From Paraglaciecola polaris LMG 21857 (GTDB lineage Bacteria; Pseudomonadota; Gammaproteobacteria; Enterobacterales; Alteromonadaceae): 53,773 nt of DNA. The stretch spans positions 1 through 53,773 of the forward strand of contig NZ_BAER01000028.1 of assembly GCF_000315055.1 (NCBI RefSeq). The letters run 5' to 3'. Below the pieces are notes generated by a model. The model was not told the origin of the DNA. It was given only the letters and a program-made list of their open reading frames with translations, and made no database searches. The first letter of the stretch is position 1, and every line of letters begins with the position of its first letter. Positions 26,280-35,516 of this stretch are shown piece after piece. The position numbers were made by a program, and so were the translations under genes.

Positions 26280-26476
26280 AATATTCTCCTTACCTGTTTA
26301 AATTTGTTTGTCGAATAGCTTAATGCGTCATTCATGCCACGCCGCAAACAAAATTACAAGCAGTTGATTTTAAACAATTAATTCTCAATTCAATTAAGAT
26401 TATCAAGGTTAACATGTAAGTAAAAGTTGAAATATTTACAATATGAAACGGAACATGTTTCCCAAATTTTAGCCGT

Positions 26477-27454
26477 CTATTTAAGGCAAAGTTCCGTTAA
26501 CAATGGGAAGTGATCAGACCCAATCTCTGGCAAGCGTGCCAAACGGACTAGTTCAAAACTGTCACTGTGGAAAACATGATCAAGAGGCCAGCGAGCCATT
26601 ACATATTGGGCGTGAAACGTATTAAAGGCTCCTCGTCCAATGCGTGGGTCGCACAAGCCACTTACCCTCAGGAATGCTTGCGTCGTCGGCGACCAGGCCA
26701 CATCATTCAAATCACCGCTAACAATTATTGGTAACCCGTCGGCGCTATCAGTTTGTGCAATCTCTTTGGCTAAACCTAACAATTCAATATCGCGTTCGGT
26801 GGCTTCTTCATTTTCTGTGGGGCTTGGCGGTGCTGGGTGCACAAAATGACACTTAATCCGTTCACCGCTTTCCAGCTGAGCAACGCAATGGACTGACGGT
26901 ACCCCTTTTTCAACTCGCTCGGCTGTGATGATGTCACTTAGGGGTAGACGGCTAAATACATGCATACCGTATAAGTTATCTAACGGATAATTCACTCGGT
27001 ACGGGTAAGCTGCATGTAGCGGTGCTAGAGCATCTTGCCACCATTGATTGCTTTCTAATGTCACCAATATATGGGGTTGCTCTTGTTCCACTAGCGTAAT
27101 TAATTTTGCTACGTCATGGTTGGTCATTAATACATTGGCATTTATGATCTTAACGCTGCGCTTAGGCTCGGGATTATTGTTAATTTTAACCGTAGGCTTG
27201 ACCAAAGGCGTGTAGGGTAAAATCCAATACATTTGATACACTAATGCGCCAAGGTTAACGCCTATTAATGATGCGATGACCAATAGGTTGTGATGATAAA
27301 ACCCACCAATGGCGACCAGGTTGACCAAAAGTAACACGGCAATTTGCAGCCGAGGAAATTCCCATACTCTCACCGACCAATGATCGCTAGGAAGCAGCGG
27401 CGCTGCCGTTAAAAGTACCAGCACAAGGCTGATAATGATAAAAGTTGTGAGCAT
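26477..27454 (-). CDS. Membrane-anchored endonuclease/exonuclease/phosphatase-family protein
   Basis: The 325-residue protein has three N-terminal hydrophobic helices (about 3-20, 35-50 and 57-77), then a DNase I-like EEP domain. Motifs are VTLESNQWW (metal-binding glutamate), the SGDLNDVAWSP core and the C-terminal GSDHFPLL with the catalytic histidine. The catalytic domain is expected on the periplasmic or outer face, but topology is not certain. Substrates of such anchored EEP proteins are mostly unknown (phosphodiesters or lipids). It starts at an ATG after GAGAG and precedes the stress genes on the same strand. Confidence 0.85.
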   Translation of the reverse strand: MLTTFIIISLVLVLLTAAPLLPSDHWSVRVWEFPRLQIAVLLLVNLVAIGGFYHHNLLVIASLIGVNLGALVYQMYWILPYTPLVKPTVKINNNPEPKRSVKIINANVLMTNHDVAKLITLVEQEQPHILVTLESNQWWQDALAPLHAAYPYRVNYPLDNLYGMHVFSRLPLSDIITAERVEKGVPSVHCVAQLESGERIKCHFVHPAPPSPTENEEATERDIELLGLAKEIAQTDSADGLPIIVSGDLNDVAWSPTTQAFLRVSGLCDPRIGRGAFNTFHAQYVMARWPLDHVFHSDSFELVRLARLPEIGSDHFPLLTELCLK

Positions 27455-27515
27455 TTTTGACTCTCAGTATAAATAAAGGCTAAAAACGGGAAATGGCTAT
27501 CACACGGGTCAACAC

Positions 27516-28685
27516 TTAGTCTATGTGGCCTACCTTGTCGATGTATCCTGCGTTTATCAGACCGTTACGGTCATCTTGAATATCATCCAGCATAACGCTC
27601 TGGCTAATAACCGGTACAAACACCACGTTATCCACTTTTATATCGAACGATTTAATAAACGCATTTCTAATAATAGCGGTTATCGCCGGCCACAATGGTG
27701 TTTCAATATCGTCTATTTGTCCTTCAAGGGGAATACGGGTAGCAATAAGGTCTTTTTTACCGCCTTCGAATAATTCGGCGATGCCACCCGTCACAGCTTC
27801 AAATATCCATTGGAAAGGGTTATCACCATCTTCAACAACGTCTGCTTGCCAGTCAAAAACTGACAAATCGTATATTCCCGCTTTGACATAACCACTCACC
27901 GCCCCCTGTTTAGACGCGAACTCCATGGCGAAGTCGAGTTGGCCGGCTTCAACATCAAAGGGCGTGTAAAAGCTAATTAAGTGGTCAACATACTTCACGG
28001 GTAAACGCTGCATTTCAACGTCTAGATTAAACGTAGGTTTAGCCGCATAGGGGTCGTAGGACCCTGAGATAGAAAGCGGGCAAACACCAGCAATTTCGCC
28101 GTTTATCTGCATATTGGTAACCAGCGAACCTGAACGGGCTTTGCTGTTAGTTAGATTGCTAATATGACCATGAACATCTTGAATTTCAGTGTGCGTTTTA
28201 CGCTCATCGTTAAAGGTTTCGAATATCAGTTTGCCATCAATAATGTCAATTCGATCGATTGAAAAAGGAACTAAGCGGTTTGCTAAGGTGATCCAAGTTT
28301 GTTCATTTTGCACGTCGTCATTTATGTGTGCTTCGCGCTTCGCTTCATCTGCATAATAAAATTGCGGCTTTATGAACGTCATTTCGGCCACAATACTGCC
28401 ACGCAGTAATGCCGACCAAAGAACGGAAATATCCAATTGGCTAACTTTAATCAAAGGTTTTTGTAAATCGCCGTCAATCAAGTTCAACTCGATATCGTCT
28501 ATCCGGTATGCGCCTCGATATAAAGCGATGTCCACATCGCCCACATGACCACTAATACCTGGGGTGGTATCAATGGCATAGTTCACCCCTTTTTCAACGG
28601 CATAGGGGGCCAATACACGTAGCATGACGAGCACCACCACTAAGCTAATCACAGTGATCATGCTTTTGCGTTTACGCGTTGACAT
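27516..28685 (-). CDS. DUF748 (AsmA-like) membrane-anchored protein
   Basis: The 389-residue protein has one N-terminal helix (about 8-27) and a long beta-rich part of the DUF748/AsmA type, with the motif pattern IDDIELNLIDGD near residue 58 and FETFNDERKT further on. AsmA-like proteins bridge or act on the periplasm and may move lipids between membranes. This one is short, so it may be a partial version. The GGAG site is good. The next gene downstream is the EEP protein. Confidence 0.85.
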   Translation of the reverse strand: MSTRKRKSMITVISLVVVLVMLRVLAPYAVEKGVNYAIDTTPGISGHVGDVDIALYRGAYRIDDIELNLIDGDLQKPLIKVSQLDISVLWSALLRGSIVAEMTFIKPQFYYADEAKREAHINDDVQNEQTWITLANRLVPFSIDRIDIIDGKLIFETFNDERKTHTEIQDVHGHISNLTNSKARSGSLVTNMQINGEIAGVCPLSISGSYDPYAAKPTFNLDVEMQRLPVKYVDHLISFYTPFDVEAGQLDFAMEFASKQGAVSGYVKAGIYDLSVFDWQADVVEDGDNPFQWIFEAVTGGIAELFEGGKKDLIATRIPLEGQIDDIETPLWPAITAIIRNAFIKSFDIKVDNVVFVPVISQSVMLDDIQDDRNGLINAGYIDKVGHID

Positions 28686-28707
28686 AAAGGACTCCAGCTT
28701 AGAAAAA

Positions 28708-28734
28708 CAATCACCCGCTGAAGGCGGGTGATTG
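28708..28734 (-). terminator. Terminator of the YqaE/Pmp3 gene
   Basis: CAATCACCCGC and GCGGGTGATTG form an 11-bp stem, about 100 bases after the YqaE stop on the minus strand, and the minus strand continues as TTTTTCT. It lies before the DUF748 start, so YqaE is a separate transcription unit. Confidence 0.75.
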
Positions 28735-28830
28735 AAGGTTTTTACCTCGTCATGAACTGTAAAAGTTACACGCTTAGCGGTTAATTTTTACCTCGATTGC
28801 ATGCACTCACATCGAGCTCACCACGCGTCA

Positions 28831-28989
28831 TTAACGTTTGGCAATAATCCACACCGCGTGGATGATGCCGGGTATATAGCCCAATAGAGTTAGCAAAATA
28901 TTCAACCAGAATGCGCCTCCTAAGCCGACTTGTAAGAAAACGCCCAGTGGTGGCAGTAAAATAGCAATCAGTATTCTTAGTAAATCCAT
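28831..28989 (-). CDS. YqaE/Pmp3-family small membrane protein
   Basis: The 52-residue protein (MDLLRILIAILLPPLGVFL, then GFW-like and ending GYIPGIIHAVWIIAKR) is a textbook UPF0057/Pmp3 member with two membrane helices. The family is induced by salt and cold stress in bacteria, yeast and plants. Its ATG follows a GGAG-like site (CAGGAGCG). Confidence 0.93.
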   Translation of the reverse strand: MDLLRILIAILLPPLGVFLQVGLGGAFWLNILLTLLGYIPGIIHAVWIIAKR

Positions 28990-29108
28990 GATAACGCTCC
29001 TGTCTTATCTATATGGTTTGGTTTTATCTACTCCACTTTACATAGGCAATTAGCGTTCCGCTTTTTCTATAACAGCGCTTAATAGCTAAACTGAAAACCC
29101 CTGCCGAG

Positions 29109-30065
29109 TTATTTATCAACCAGATCAGCCGGCCGAGTATCCGCTACAACTGCCCCCCGCTCACCCAAGACTTTGTCACTACCGTGAGTACTATCTTGTT
29201 CAGTCTGATGCTCCATGGCGGCATTAAATTCGGCCCCCAGCAATACGATATAAGCCGTAAGGTAAAACCACATCAGCAGGACCACAACGCTTCCAAGAGA
29301 ACCATAGGTTTTGTCATATTGACCGAATTGGCCAAGATAAAACGAAAAGGCGAATGAAAATGCAATCCACAAGAGGCTAGCCATGACCGAGCCAGGTGTG
29401 ACCCAGCGCCATTTAGCGCGACGGCGATGGGGGCCATAACGATAAAAAGCAGCCAAGGCGAGATTAAACAGTACAGCTAAAAATGGCCAAGTCAGCCATT
29501 GAACCAGCAGACTGCTATAATCTTTTAAACCCACATAAGTAAACAGAATTGGCATTAGCGCAATACTGAATAATGCCCCCGCGAGCAAAATAACCGCGCT
29601 TAGTGTCAGTGCGATGCGCATAAATACCATCATCAGAAAGCCTCGATTCTGACGCTGTTCGTAAGTAATGTTACACGCCGTCACCATGGCCTGAGCGCCT
29701 TTACTGGCACTCCAAACAGCAAACAAAGTACTCAGCAACGCACCAGTACTGAGCGCAGCTTCAGACTTGCCCATGATACGACTTACTTGGCTGAGAATAA
29801 TCTCACGACTTTGTGCAGGCACAACACCGATTAAGTGGTTTAAATGCTGTTGCAATTCATCCGCAGAAACTACCAAGCCATATACAGAAATAAACGCTGC
29901 CAACATAGGAAAAACGGCCAATAAAAAGTAAAACCCTACCCCTGCGGCGATAAGTGACAGGTTGTCATCGAGCATTTTTTTCATTGTGCGGCGTAAAATA
30001 TCCCACCAGCCTCGCAATGGGATGTCTTGAGGGGAGTTCGCATGTTGGCCTCTATTTACTTTCAT
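29109..30065 (-). CDS. YihY/BrkB-family inner-membrane protein
   Basis: The 318-residue protein has about six membrane helices and the family core AAGVGFYFLLAVFPMLAAF near residue 41-59 and YGSLGSVVVLLMWFYLTAY near residue 250. Members were once thought to be ribonuclease BN, but the function is unknown. It lies after YqaE in the stress block and faces the MscS gene divergently. The AAGGAA site precedes the start. Confidence 0.92.
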   Translation of the reverse strand: MKVNRGQHANSPQDIPLRGWWDILRRTMKKMLDDNLSLIAAGVGFYFLLAVFPMLAAFISVYGLVVSADELQQHLNHLIGVVPAQSREIILSQVSRIMGKSEAALSTGALLSTLFAVWSASKGAQAMVTACNITYEQRQNRGFLMMVFMRIALTLSAVILLAGALFSIALMPILFTYVGLKDYSSLLVQWLTWPFLAVLFNLALAAFYRYGPHRRRAKWRWVTPGSVMASLLWIAFSFAFSFYLGQFGQYDKTYGSLGSVVVLLMWFYLTAYIVLLGAEFNAAMEHQTEQDSTHGSDKVLGERGAVVADTRPADLVDK

Positions 30066-30195
30066 TATATTTCCTTATTGATGCAGATATCTGTTTGCCT
30101 GTATGGCATCTATCTTGCGTTATCTAAAGCACTTACTTGATTATGCCGTCGCCAGACTCGCAATATCTGCTTACGCAAACTATTGAAGGTGTTAT

Positions 30196-31362
30196 ATGCA
30201 ACCACATGCCCGTTTAAGCCAAATATCAGTTTCGTTGCTTTTCATTGCTGTAACCTATGCCATTTCCATGCCTAACACTTGGGCACAAGCTAAGGTCACC
30301 AGCGAAAAGGTTGCTATCAGCCAGCAACCTTTAGATGTTTGGGCAGATGTGGCGAGCCTATGGCAACGCATCGTTCTGGCATTGCCCATGGTCTCATTAG
30401 GATTATTGTTTTTTGTTATCTGCTACTTACTCGCCAAGCCTCTGTCAACTTTGCTGGTGCGCCCAATTGGTTATGTCAGCCAAAGTCAGTTAATCAAACT
30501 GGTCACCAGGCGCACTATCAGCTTGCTGATTATTTTACTTGGGCTTTACGTATTCCTGCGGTTTGCGGGCTTGAGTGAGTTTGCTATTGCGATTGTTAGC
30601 GGTACCGGTGTGATGGGCTTAATTCTTGGGTTTGCCTTTCGCGATATTGCTGAAAACTTTATTTCTAGTTTGTTATTGAGCGTGCAAAAGCCGTTTAAAA
30701 TCGACGACGTTATTGAGGTGCAAGGTCAGTTAGGGATAGTCAAACAAGTCACAGCAAGAGCCACAACTTTAGTCGATTTCGATGGTAACCATATCCAAAT
30801 TCCCAATGCGACTATTTACAAAAATATCATTCGTAACCTCACCGCCAACCCCAAAATGCGTGGTAAGTTTATTATTGGCATCGGTTATGATTCGAGTATT
30901 TTGGACGCGCAGCAGTTGGCGACTAAGGTACTGGCGTCTCAGCCGACTATTCTACAAGACCCAGAGCCCCAAGTACTGGTGGACGAGCTGGGTTCGTCTA
31001 CTGTCAATCTGAAAGTTTATTTTTGGATTAATGCCCAGCAATATAGCTTACTTAAAGTGTCATCTATGCTGATGCGCCTGATCATGCGCGAGTTTGAGAA
31101 AAACAATATCAGTATGCCTGACGATGCTCGTGAAATTATTTTTCCCCAAGGCGTGCCTGTTCATCAAATACCGTCAGTCCCTGACGAACAGAGCACATTA
31201 GCGACCCCGTCCAGTCAAACCTTACTTGAAAATAAAACGGCTACCATAGAGCGTGATAGCACCGAAGACGAGCATTTGGAGGATTTAAGCAGCGACACCC
31301 ATGATATTCGCCAGCAAGCAAAGCAAGCGCGCGATCCAGAGCAAGGACAGAATATTCTGTAG
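30196..31362 (+). CDS. MscS-family mechanosensitive channel
   Basis: The 388-residue protein has a probable signal peptide (cleavage near WAQA, about residue 32), three membrane segments (about 57-80, 98-118 and 122-145), the pore-lining TM3 (SGTGVMGLILGFAFRDIAEN, about residues 135-154) and the MscS beta domain starting at KPFKIDDVIEV. It opens under membrane tension to protect from hypo-osmotic shock. A long Ser/Glu-rich tail follows the conserved part (about 315-388). The gene is divergent from YihY/BrkB and ends 13 bases from the convergent MFS stop. Confidence 0.92.
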   Translation: MQPHARLSQISVSLLFIAVTYAISMPNTWAQAKVTSEKVAISQQPLDVWADVASLWQRIVLALPMVSLGLLFFVICYLLAKPLSTLLVRPIGYVSQSQLIKLVTRRTISLLIILLGLYVFLRFAGLSEFAIAIVSGTGVMGLILGFAFRDIAENFISSLLLSVQKPFKIDDVIEVQGQLGIVKQVTARATTLVDFDGNHIQIPNATIYKNIIRNLTANPKMRGKFIIGIGYDSSILDAQQLATKVLASQPTILQDPEPQVLVDELGSSTVNLKVYFWINAQQYSLLKVSSMLMRLIMREFEKNNISMPDDAREIIFPQGVPVHQIPSVPDEQSTLATPSSQTLLENKTATIERDSTEDEHLEDLSSDTHDIRQQAKQARDPEQGQNIL

Positions 31363-31375
31363 TCGACGTTAGGGG

Positions 31376-32563
31376 CTACTTTTCTTTTTTCAGCCAATAG
31401 CTTTGCATTAACCCAATGAATAAAAACGCACTCATTAATGGGAGAATTTGCTCACCAATAATGGGATACAAAACCGCATAGACGCCGCCAAAAGCAAGTA
31501 AGACATAACCCACCACTGTGTTTGCCGTGGCCACATATTGGGTACGTGTATTACCGTCTGCGATATCTAATAAATAGGTTTTTCGCGCCGTACGCACACC
31601 GGCATAACCCACGGAAAGAAAAAAGAATAACCCCACATTCAGCCATAAAGACGCGAGTCCAAAACATAAATAAAATACGCCACTTGCCAGCAAACATATC
31701 CCAGTTGCAATGCGGATGGTCAATACCGCACTTTTATCAGACCAAGTCCCCCATACATACGATGATAAAAATGTAGCTAAGGAACTAGCAGCAATAAAAT
31801 ATGGTAGCTGAAAAGTGTCATCCTGACTCGTAGTAATACTGACAAAAAATGGTGCAATAAGCGCGCTGTGCAACAATAAACAGCGGCTGATAATAAGATG
31901 GAGCAATGCCCGGTCATGCTTTAGGGTAAACAGAAAAGAAGCCTGTTGATCATTCTCATCAGACTCCACCTTGGCATGTAGCGTTAAAGACAGCGGCAGG
32001 GTTGCGATAAACAACATACTTGCACTCGCGATGATCCATAACAGCCAAACCTGATCGAAGTGCGCCTCACCTAGAATAAGCGCCAACGCGCTCAATAAGG
32101 AGAGTAAGCCCGAAATACCACTCGCAAAGCCAACCAATTTTCCTCTGCGACCTTTTTCAATCAGCACCCCTTCCATATCTTTCATCGTTAACGAGCACAA
32201 GGCGCGACCGAGACTCAACACGATCAATAAAAAGAGTATCAATAAGCCGCCAGAATAGGGGCTGAGGAAGGCCACAGCTGGGACCATTCCCATGATTGCC
32301 GATGCTTGCACAAATACACCAACCCGCCAAACACGCTGACGCTGGGTGAATTGCTGAATACGCTGCTTCAATGGCCATTGGGGAATAAGCGAGCCTGATT
32401 CACGAACGGGTACCAAGAGCGAAATCATCCAACTTGGCGCGCCGATACTCGTTAATACCCATGGCAAGGTGGTTTTGGCTGAAATTAAGATATCCGCCAA
32501 TTTAGTCATGCTTGATATCACAACCAAGCGCAGGAATGCGCCAGAACCTGATGCTTTACTCAC
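31376..32563 (-). CDS. Major facilitator transporter, substrate unknown
   Basis: About 395 residues with roughly twelve hydrophobic segments, and MFS-like motifs such as GLLILFLLIVLSLGRAL. I start at the GTG at 32563, which has AGGGA 6 bases upstream; a TTG at 32593 has none. It is the last minus-strand gene after NhaA, 64 bp apart, and may be co-transcribed. There is no clear family match, so the substrate is not stated. Confidence 0.75.
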   Translation of the reverse strand: MSKASGSGAFLRLVVISSMTKLADILISAKTTLPWVLTSIGAPSWMISLLVPVRESGSLIPQWPLKQRIQQFTQRQRVWRVGVFVQASAIMGMVPAVAFLSPYSGGLLILFLLIVLSLGRALCSLTMKDMEGVLIEKGRRGKLVGFASGISGLLSLLSALALILGEAHFDQVWLLWIIASASMLFIATLPLSLTLHAKVESDENDQQASFLFTLKHDRALLHLIISRCLLLHSALIAPFFVSITTSQDDTFQLPYFIAASSLATFLSSYVWGTWSDKSAVLTIRIATGICLLASGVFYLCFGLASLWLNVGLFFFLSVGYAGVRTARKTYLLDIADGNTRTQYVATANTVVGYVLLAFGGVYAVLYPIIGEQILPLMSAFLFIGLMQSYWLKKEK

Positions 32564-32627
32564 TGATATTCCCTGTTTCCAGATTACTGACAATCATTAA
32601 GAAAATTGCCCCCGTAAGGATCACATA

Positions 32628-34046
32628 TTAGCCTTCGGTTTGAGGAAGGCCTGCTTTATTGTGATTTTCTTTTTGCGCGGATCCGGCCCCCGTATTGCTG
32701 CTATTTAACATGAACAAGGTCGTGCCCAATAGCGCTGCAATCACCGAGCCTGCCAAAATACCTAGCTTCGCCTGAGCCAGTAATTCTGGCTGACCGGCGA
32801 AACCCAACGAAGCGATAAATAACGACATGGTAAACCCCACCCCCGCCAAACTTGCTAATGCAAATACCTGGGCAAACGACAATCCTGTTGGCAGCCGTGA
32901 TAAACCACTTTTTACCGCCAACCAAGCGAACAAACTAATGCCACATATCTTGCCAAGCACCATAGCCACTGCCACGCCGACCAACACCACTGAATCAAAA
33001 ATTTGGCTGAGGTCACTTGGCAGAGCAACACCTGCGTTGATAAACGCAAAAATAGGCAAGATCAGCAAGCTGACAGGACGATTCAAAACATGTCCCCAAC
33101 GCTGAATGGGTGTGGTGGCCATGGCGGCAATATCTTGGGCTTCTTCAACCAACTCGTGCTGCTCTTGATGCTCTAAAATCGATACGTCTTTTTTATCTAT
33201 TTTTTCGAAGCGATTAACAATATTGCGCATATTACGTGCGAACCACGAGCTCTGGGCATAAGGTTTAGTTGGCACCGCTAAGGCCGCTAAAATACCTGCT
33301 GCGGTGGCATGCACACCGGATTGCAATACAAACCACCAAAGCAGTAAGCCGCCTAATACATAAAAAATTGGCCGCCGAACACCCAGTACATTAAACAGAA
33401 ATAGGCCCAACAATGCCAGTCCCGCATAACTCAATGATAATAAGTCAAGACCGTCGGTATAAAACAGACCAATTACCGCGACGGCCCCCATATCATCGAC
33501 AATGGCCAATGCTGATAAGGTTACCGCTGCTGAACGAGGCGCTTTACTGCCCAATAAGGCCAAAATGCCTAAGGCGAATGCGGTGTCGGTAGCCATGGGG
33601 ATACCCCAGCCATTCATGGCTTCATCGACCCCTGTAAGCGCAATACCTGCGTAAATACTGGCAGGCAGCACCATACCCCCTAACGCCATCGCAATGACCA
33701 AACTCGAGTCACGAAAGTCTTTTAAATCTCCTACCAAACACTCATATTTGATCTCAAGCCCGAGTAAAAAGAAAAATAACACCATCAATCCATCGTTCAC
33801 CCAAGTGTGCAGGGAATGACTCAAGGTAAAATCACCTAATGAGATACTCAATGCCATATGGCTAATTTTTTGGTATAGCTCTCGGCTGTCTGAATTGGCG
33901 ATAACCATGGCTGCAATAGCCGCAAGCAGCAGTATGATACTGGCGGTGGCTTGGCTTTTGAAGAATTGCTCGAATGAGCAAACCACATGATTAAACTCAC
34001 GCTCTAAAGGCGCCAGTTCTCGCTCCTTATCTTTTAGCTCATCCAT
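32628..34046 (-). CDS. nhaA: Na+/H+ antiporter NhaA
   Basis: The 472-residue protein has the NhaA core. MATDTAFALG contains D154 (E. coli D133), and the ion-binding pair D184 and D185 sits in IVDDMGAVAV (E. coli D163/D164); all are offset by 21 residues. It is longer than E. coli NhaA (388) because of an extended N-terminus, a long charged cytoplasmic insert (around NRFEKIDKKDVSILEHQEQH) and a C-terminal tail. It exports sodium for protons, important in a marine cell. A GGGGAA site precedes the start. A terminator for the upstream proBA genes lies between (34118-34150), so it may have its own promoter. Confidence 0.93.
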   Translation of the reverse strand: MDELKDKERELAPLEREFNHVVCSFEQFFKSQATASIILLLAAIAAMVIANSDSRELYQKISHMALSISLGDFTLSHSLHTWVNDGLMVLFFFLLGLEIKYECLVGDLKDFRDSSLVIAMALGGMVLPASIYAGIALTGVDEAMNGWGIPMATDTAFALGILALLGSKAPRSAAVTLSALAIVDDMGAVAVIGLFYTDGLDLLSLSYAGLALLGLFLFNVLGVRRPIFYVLGGLLLWWFVLQSGVHATAAGILAALAVPTKPYAQSSWFARNMRNIVNRFEKIDKKDVSILEHQEQHELVEEAQDIAAMATTPIQRWGHVLNRPVSLLILPIFAFINAGVALPSDLSQIFDSVVLVGVAVAMVLGKICGISLFAWLAVKSGLSRLPTGLSFAQVFALASLAGVGFTMSLFIASLGFAGQPELLAQAKLGILAGSVIAALLGTTLFMLNSSNTGAGSAQKENHNKAGLPQTEG

Positions 34047-34117
34047 ATGCTATTCCCCTGCACGTCGAAAGAGAAGTAATCGATTGAATACAAACAGACC
34101 GAATGGCTAAAACGAAA

Positions 34118-34150
34118 AATGGGCCGAATACGAGTGTATTCGCCCCATTT
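34118..34150 (-). terminator. Rho-independent terminator after proA
   Basis: AAATGGG(C)CGAATAC, loop GAGT, GTATTCG(C)CCCATTT forms a stem of about 14 bp with one mismatch. The minus strand continues into TTTCGTTTT. It lies 120 bases after the proA stop and before nhaA. Confidence 0.85.
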
Positions 34151-34272
34151 AATTGAAAAAATAATGCTTTAATATGCATAAGCCTGAGTACTCTATTTAA
34201 CTGAATACCGAGGAAATATGCAGGAACCTCGCCAACCCCAACCCATCAGTCGGTTAAAGAAGCAGCGCGCAG

Positions 34273-35514
34273 TTATGCGCGTATTTGGCCTGTTCCGCTC
34301 ACTAAGTATTTCTCAGCAGTAAGTGACTCAAGTCCCATTGGACCATAGGCATGCAGCTTAGTGGTAGCGATACCAATTTCAGCCCCAAGGCCAAGTTCGC
34401 TGCCATCAGAGAAACGCGATGATGCGTTAACCATGACCACGGATGCATCAACACTGCGCTGAAAACGCTTAGCGGTGATCTCATTCTTGGTACAAATCAC
34501 TTCAGTATGGTGACTGCCAAAGCGGGATATATGGGCAAAAGCTGCTTCTATATCAGCAACAACACCTACCGCAATCTCTAAATCTAGATACTCTTCACCG
34601 AATTCGTCGTCTTGAATAACAGTAGGGTTATCAAAGTAACGAGCGGCGTCAGCACTGGCATTCACTTTCACTTGTTTACTTTGTAACGCTGCAGCTGCTA
34701 GGGGTAAAAATTTATCAGCAATATCTTGATGTACGATCAACCCCTCAAGGGCATTACACACACCTGTACGGTGAGTCTTGCCATTCACTAAGATATCAAT
34801 ACCCGTTTGTAAATCTGCGTCATTGTCTATGTAAAGATGACACACACCTTTAAAGTGCTGGATAACAGGAATTTTACTGTTGTCAGTCACGTGGCGGATC
34901 AGCCCTTCACCACCACGGGGAATGATCACATCTATGTAATCACTCTGCTGCATTAATTCCATCATCAGCTCACGATCAGGGTTTGGTACAACCGTAATTA
35001 ATTCAGCCGGCAGATCGTGTTTTTTGAGAACGTCTTGTAAAACACCCGCAATGGCTTTGCTGCTACCCAGCGCTTCTTTACCACCACGTAAAATCACCCC
35101 ATTACCGGATTTAAAGCACAAAGCTCCGGCATCGGCGGTAACATTCGGGCGCGCCTCATAAATCATGCATACCACCCCTAATGGAATGCGCATCTTACTG
35201 ATTTTAAGACCATTTGGTCTCTCACCTATGACTCGTTCCTGGCCGGCAGGGTCTGGCAATGCAGCGATAGTTTCGATACCAACAGCCATGCTTTCAACAC
35301 GTTCGGCATTTAACGTTAGGCGATCAATCATTGCTGCACCTAAGCCATCTTTTTCAGCTTGAGCTAGATCCAACTTGTTGGCGGCGTAAATCACTTCCGC
35401 ATTGACACGTAATGCATCGGCCATATCGTGTAAAACGATGTTCTTGGTTTTTTCATCTAATACTGCTAATACTTTTGCAGCTTCTGCTGCCTTTCTTGAT
35501 AATTCTTTAATCAT
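34273..35514 (-). CDS. proA: Glutamate-5-semialdehyde dehydrogenase
   Basis: The 413-residue enzyme has the ProA aldehyde-dehydrogenase fold. The catalytic cysteine is in HRTGVCNALEGL, and the cofactor-binding segment VILRGGKEALGSSKA is at about 142-156. It reduces glutamyl-5-phosphate to glutamate semialdehyde with NADPH in proline synthesis. The ATG comes 2 bases after the proB stop, so the genes are tightly coupled. ProA and ProB normally act as a complex. Confidence 0.97.
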   Translation of the reverse strand: MIKELSRKAAEAAKVLAVLDEKTKNIVLHDMADALRVNAEVIYAANKLDLAQAEKDGLGAAMIDRLTLNAERVESMAVGIETIAALPDPAGQERVIGERPNGLKISKMRIPLGVVCMIYEARPNVTADAGALCFKSGNGVILRGGKEALGSSKAIAGVLQDVLKKHDLPAELITVVPNPDRELMMELMQQSDYIDVIIPRGGEGLIRHVTDNSKIPVIQHFKGVCHLYIDNDADLQTGIDILVNGKTHRTGVCNALEGLIVHQDIADKFLPLAAAALQSKQVKVNASADAARYFDNPTVIQDDEFGEEYLDLEIAVGVVADIEAAFAHISRFGSHHTEVICTKNEITAKRFQRSVDASVVMVNASSRFSDGSELGLGAEIGIATTKLHAYGPMGLESLTAEKYLVSGTGQIRA

Positions 35515-35516
35515 GT

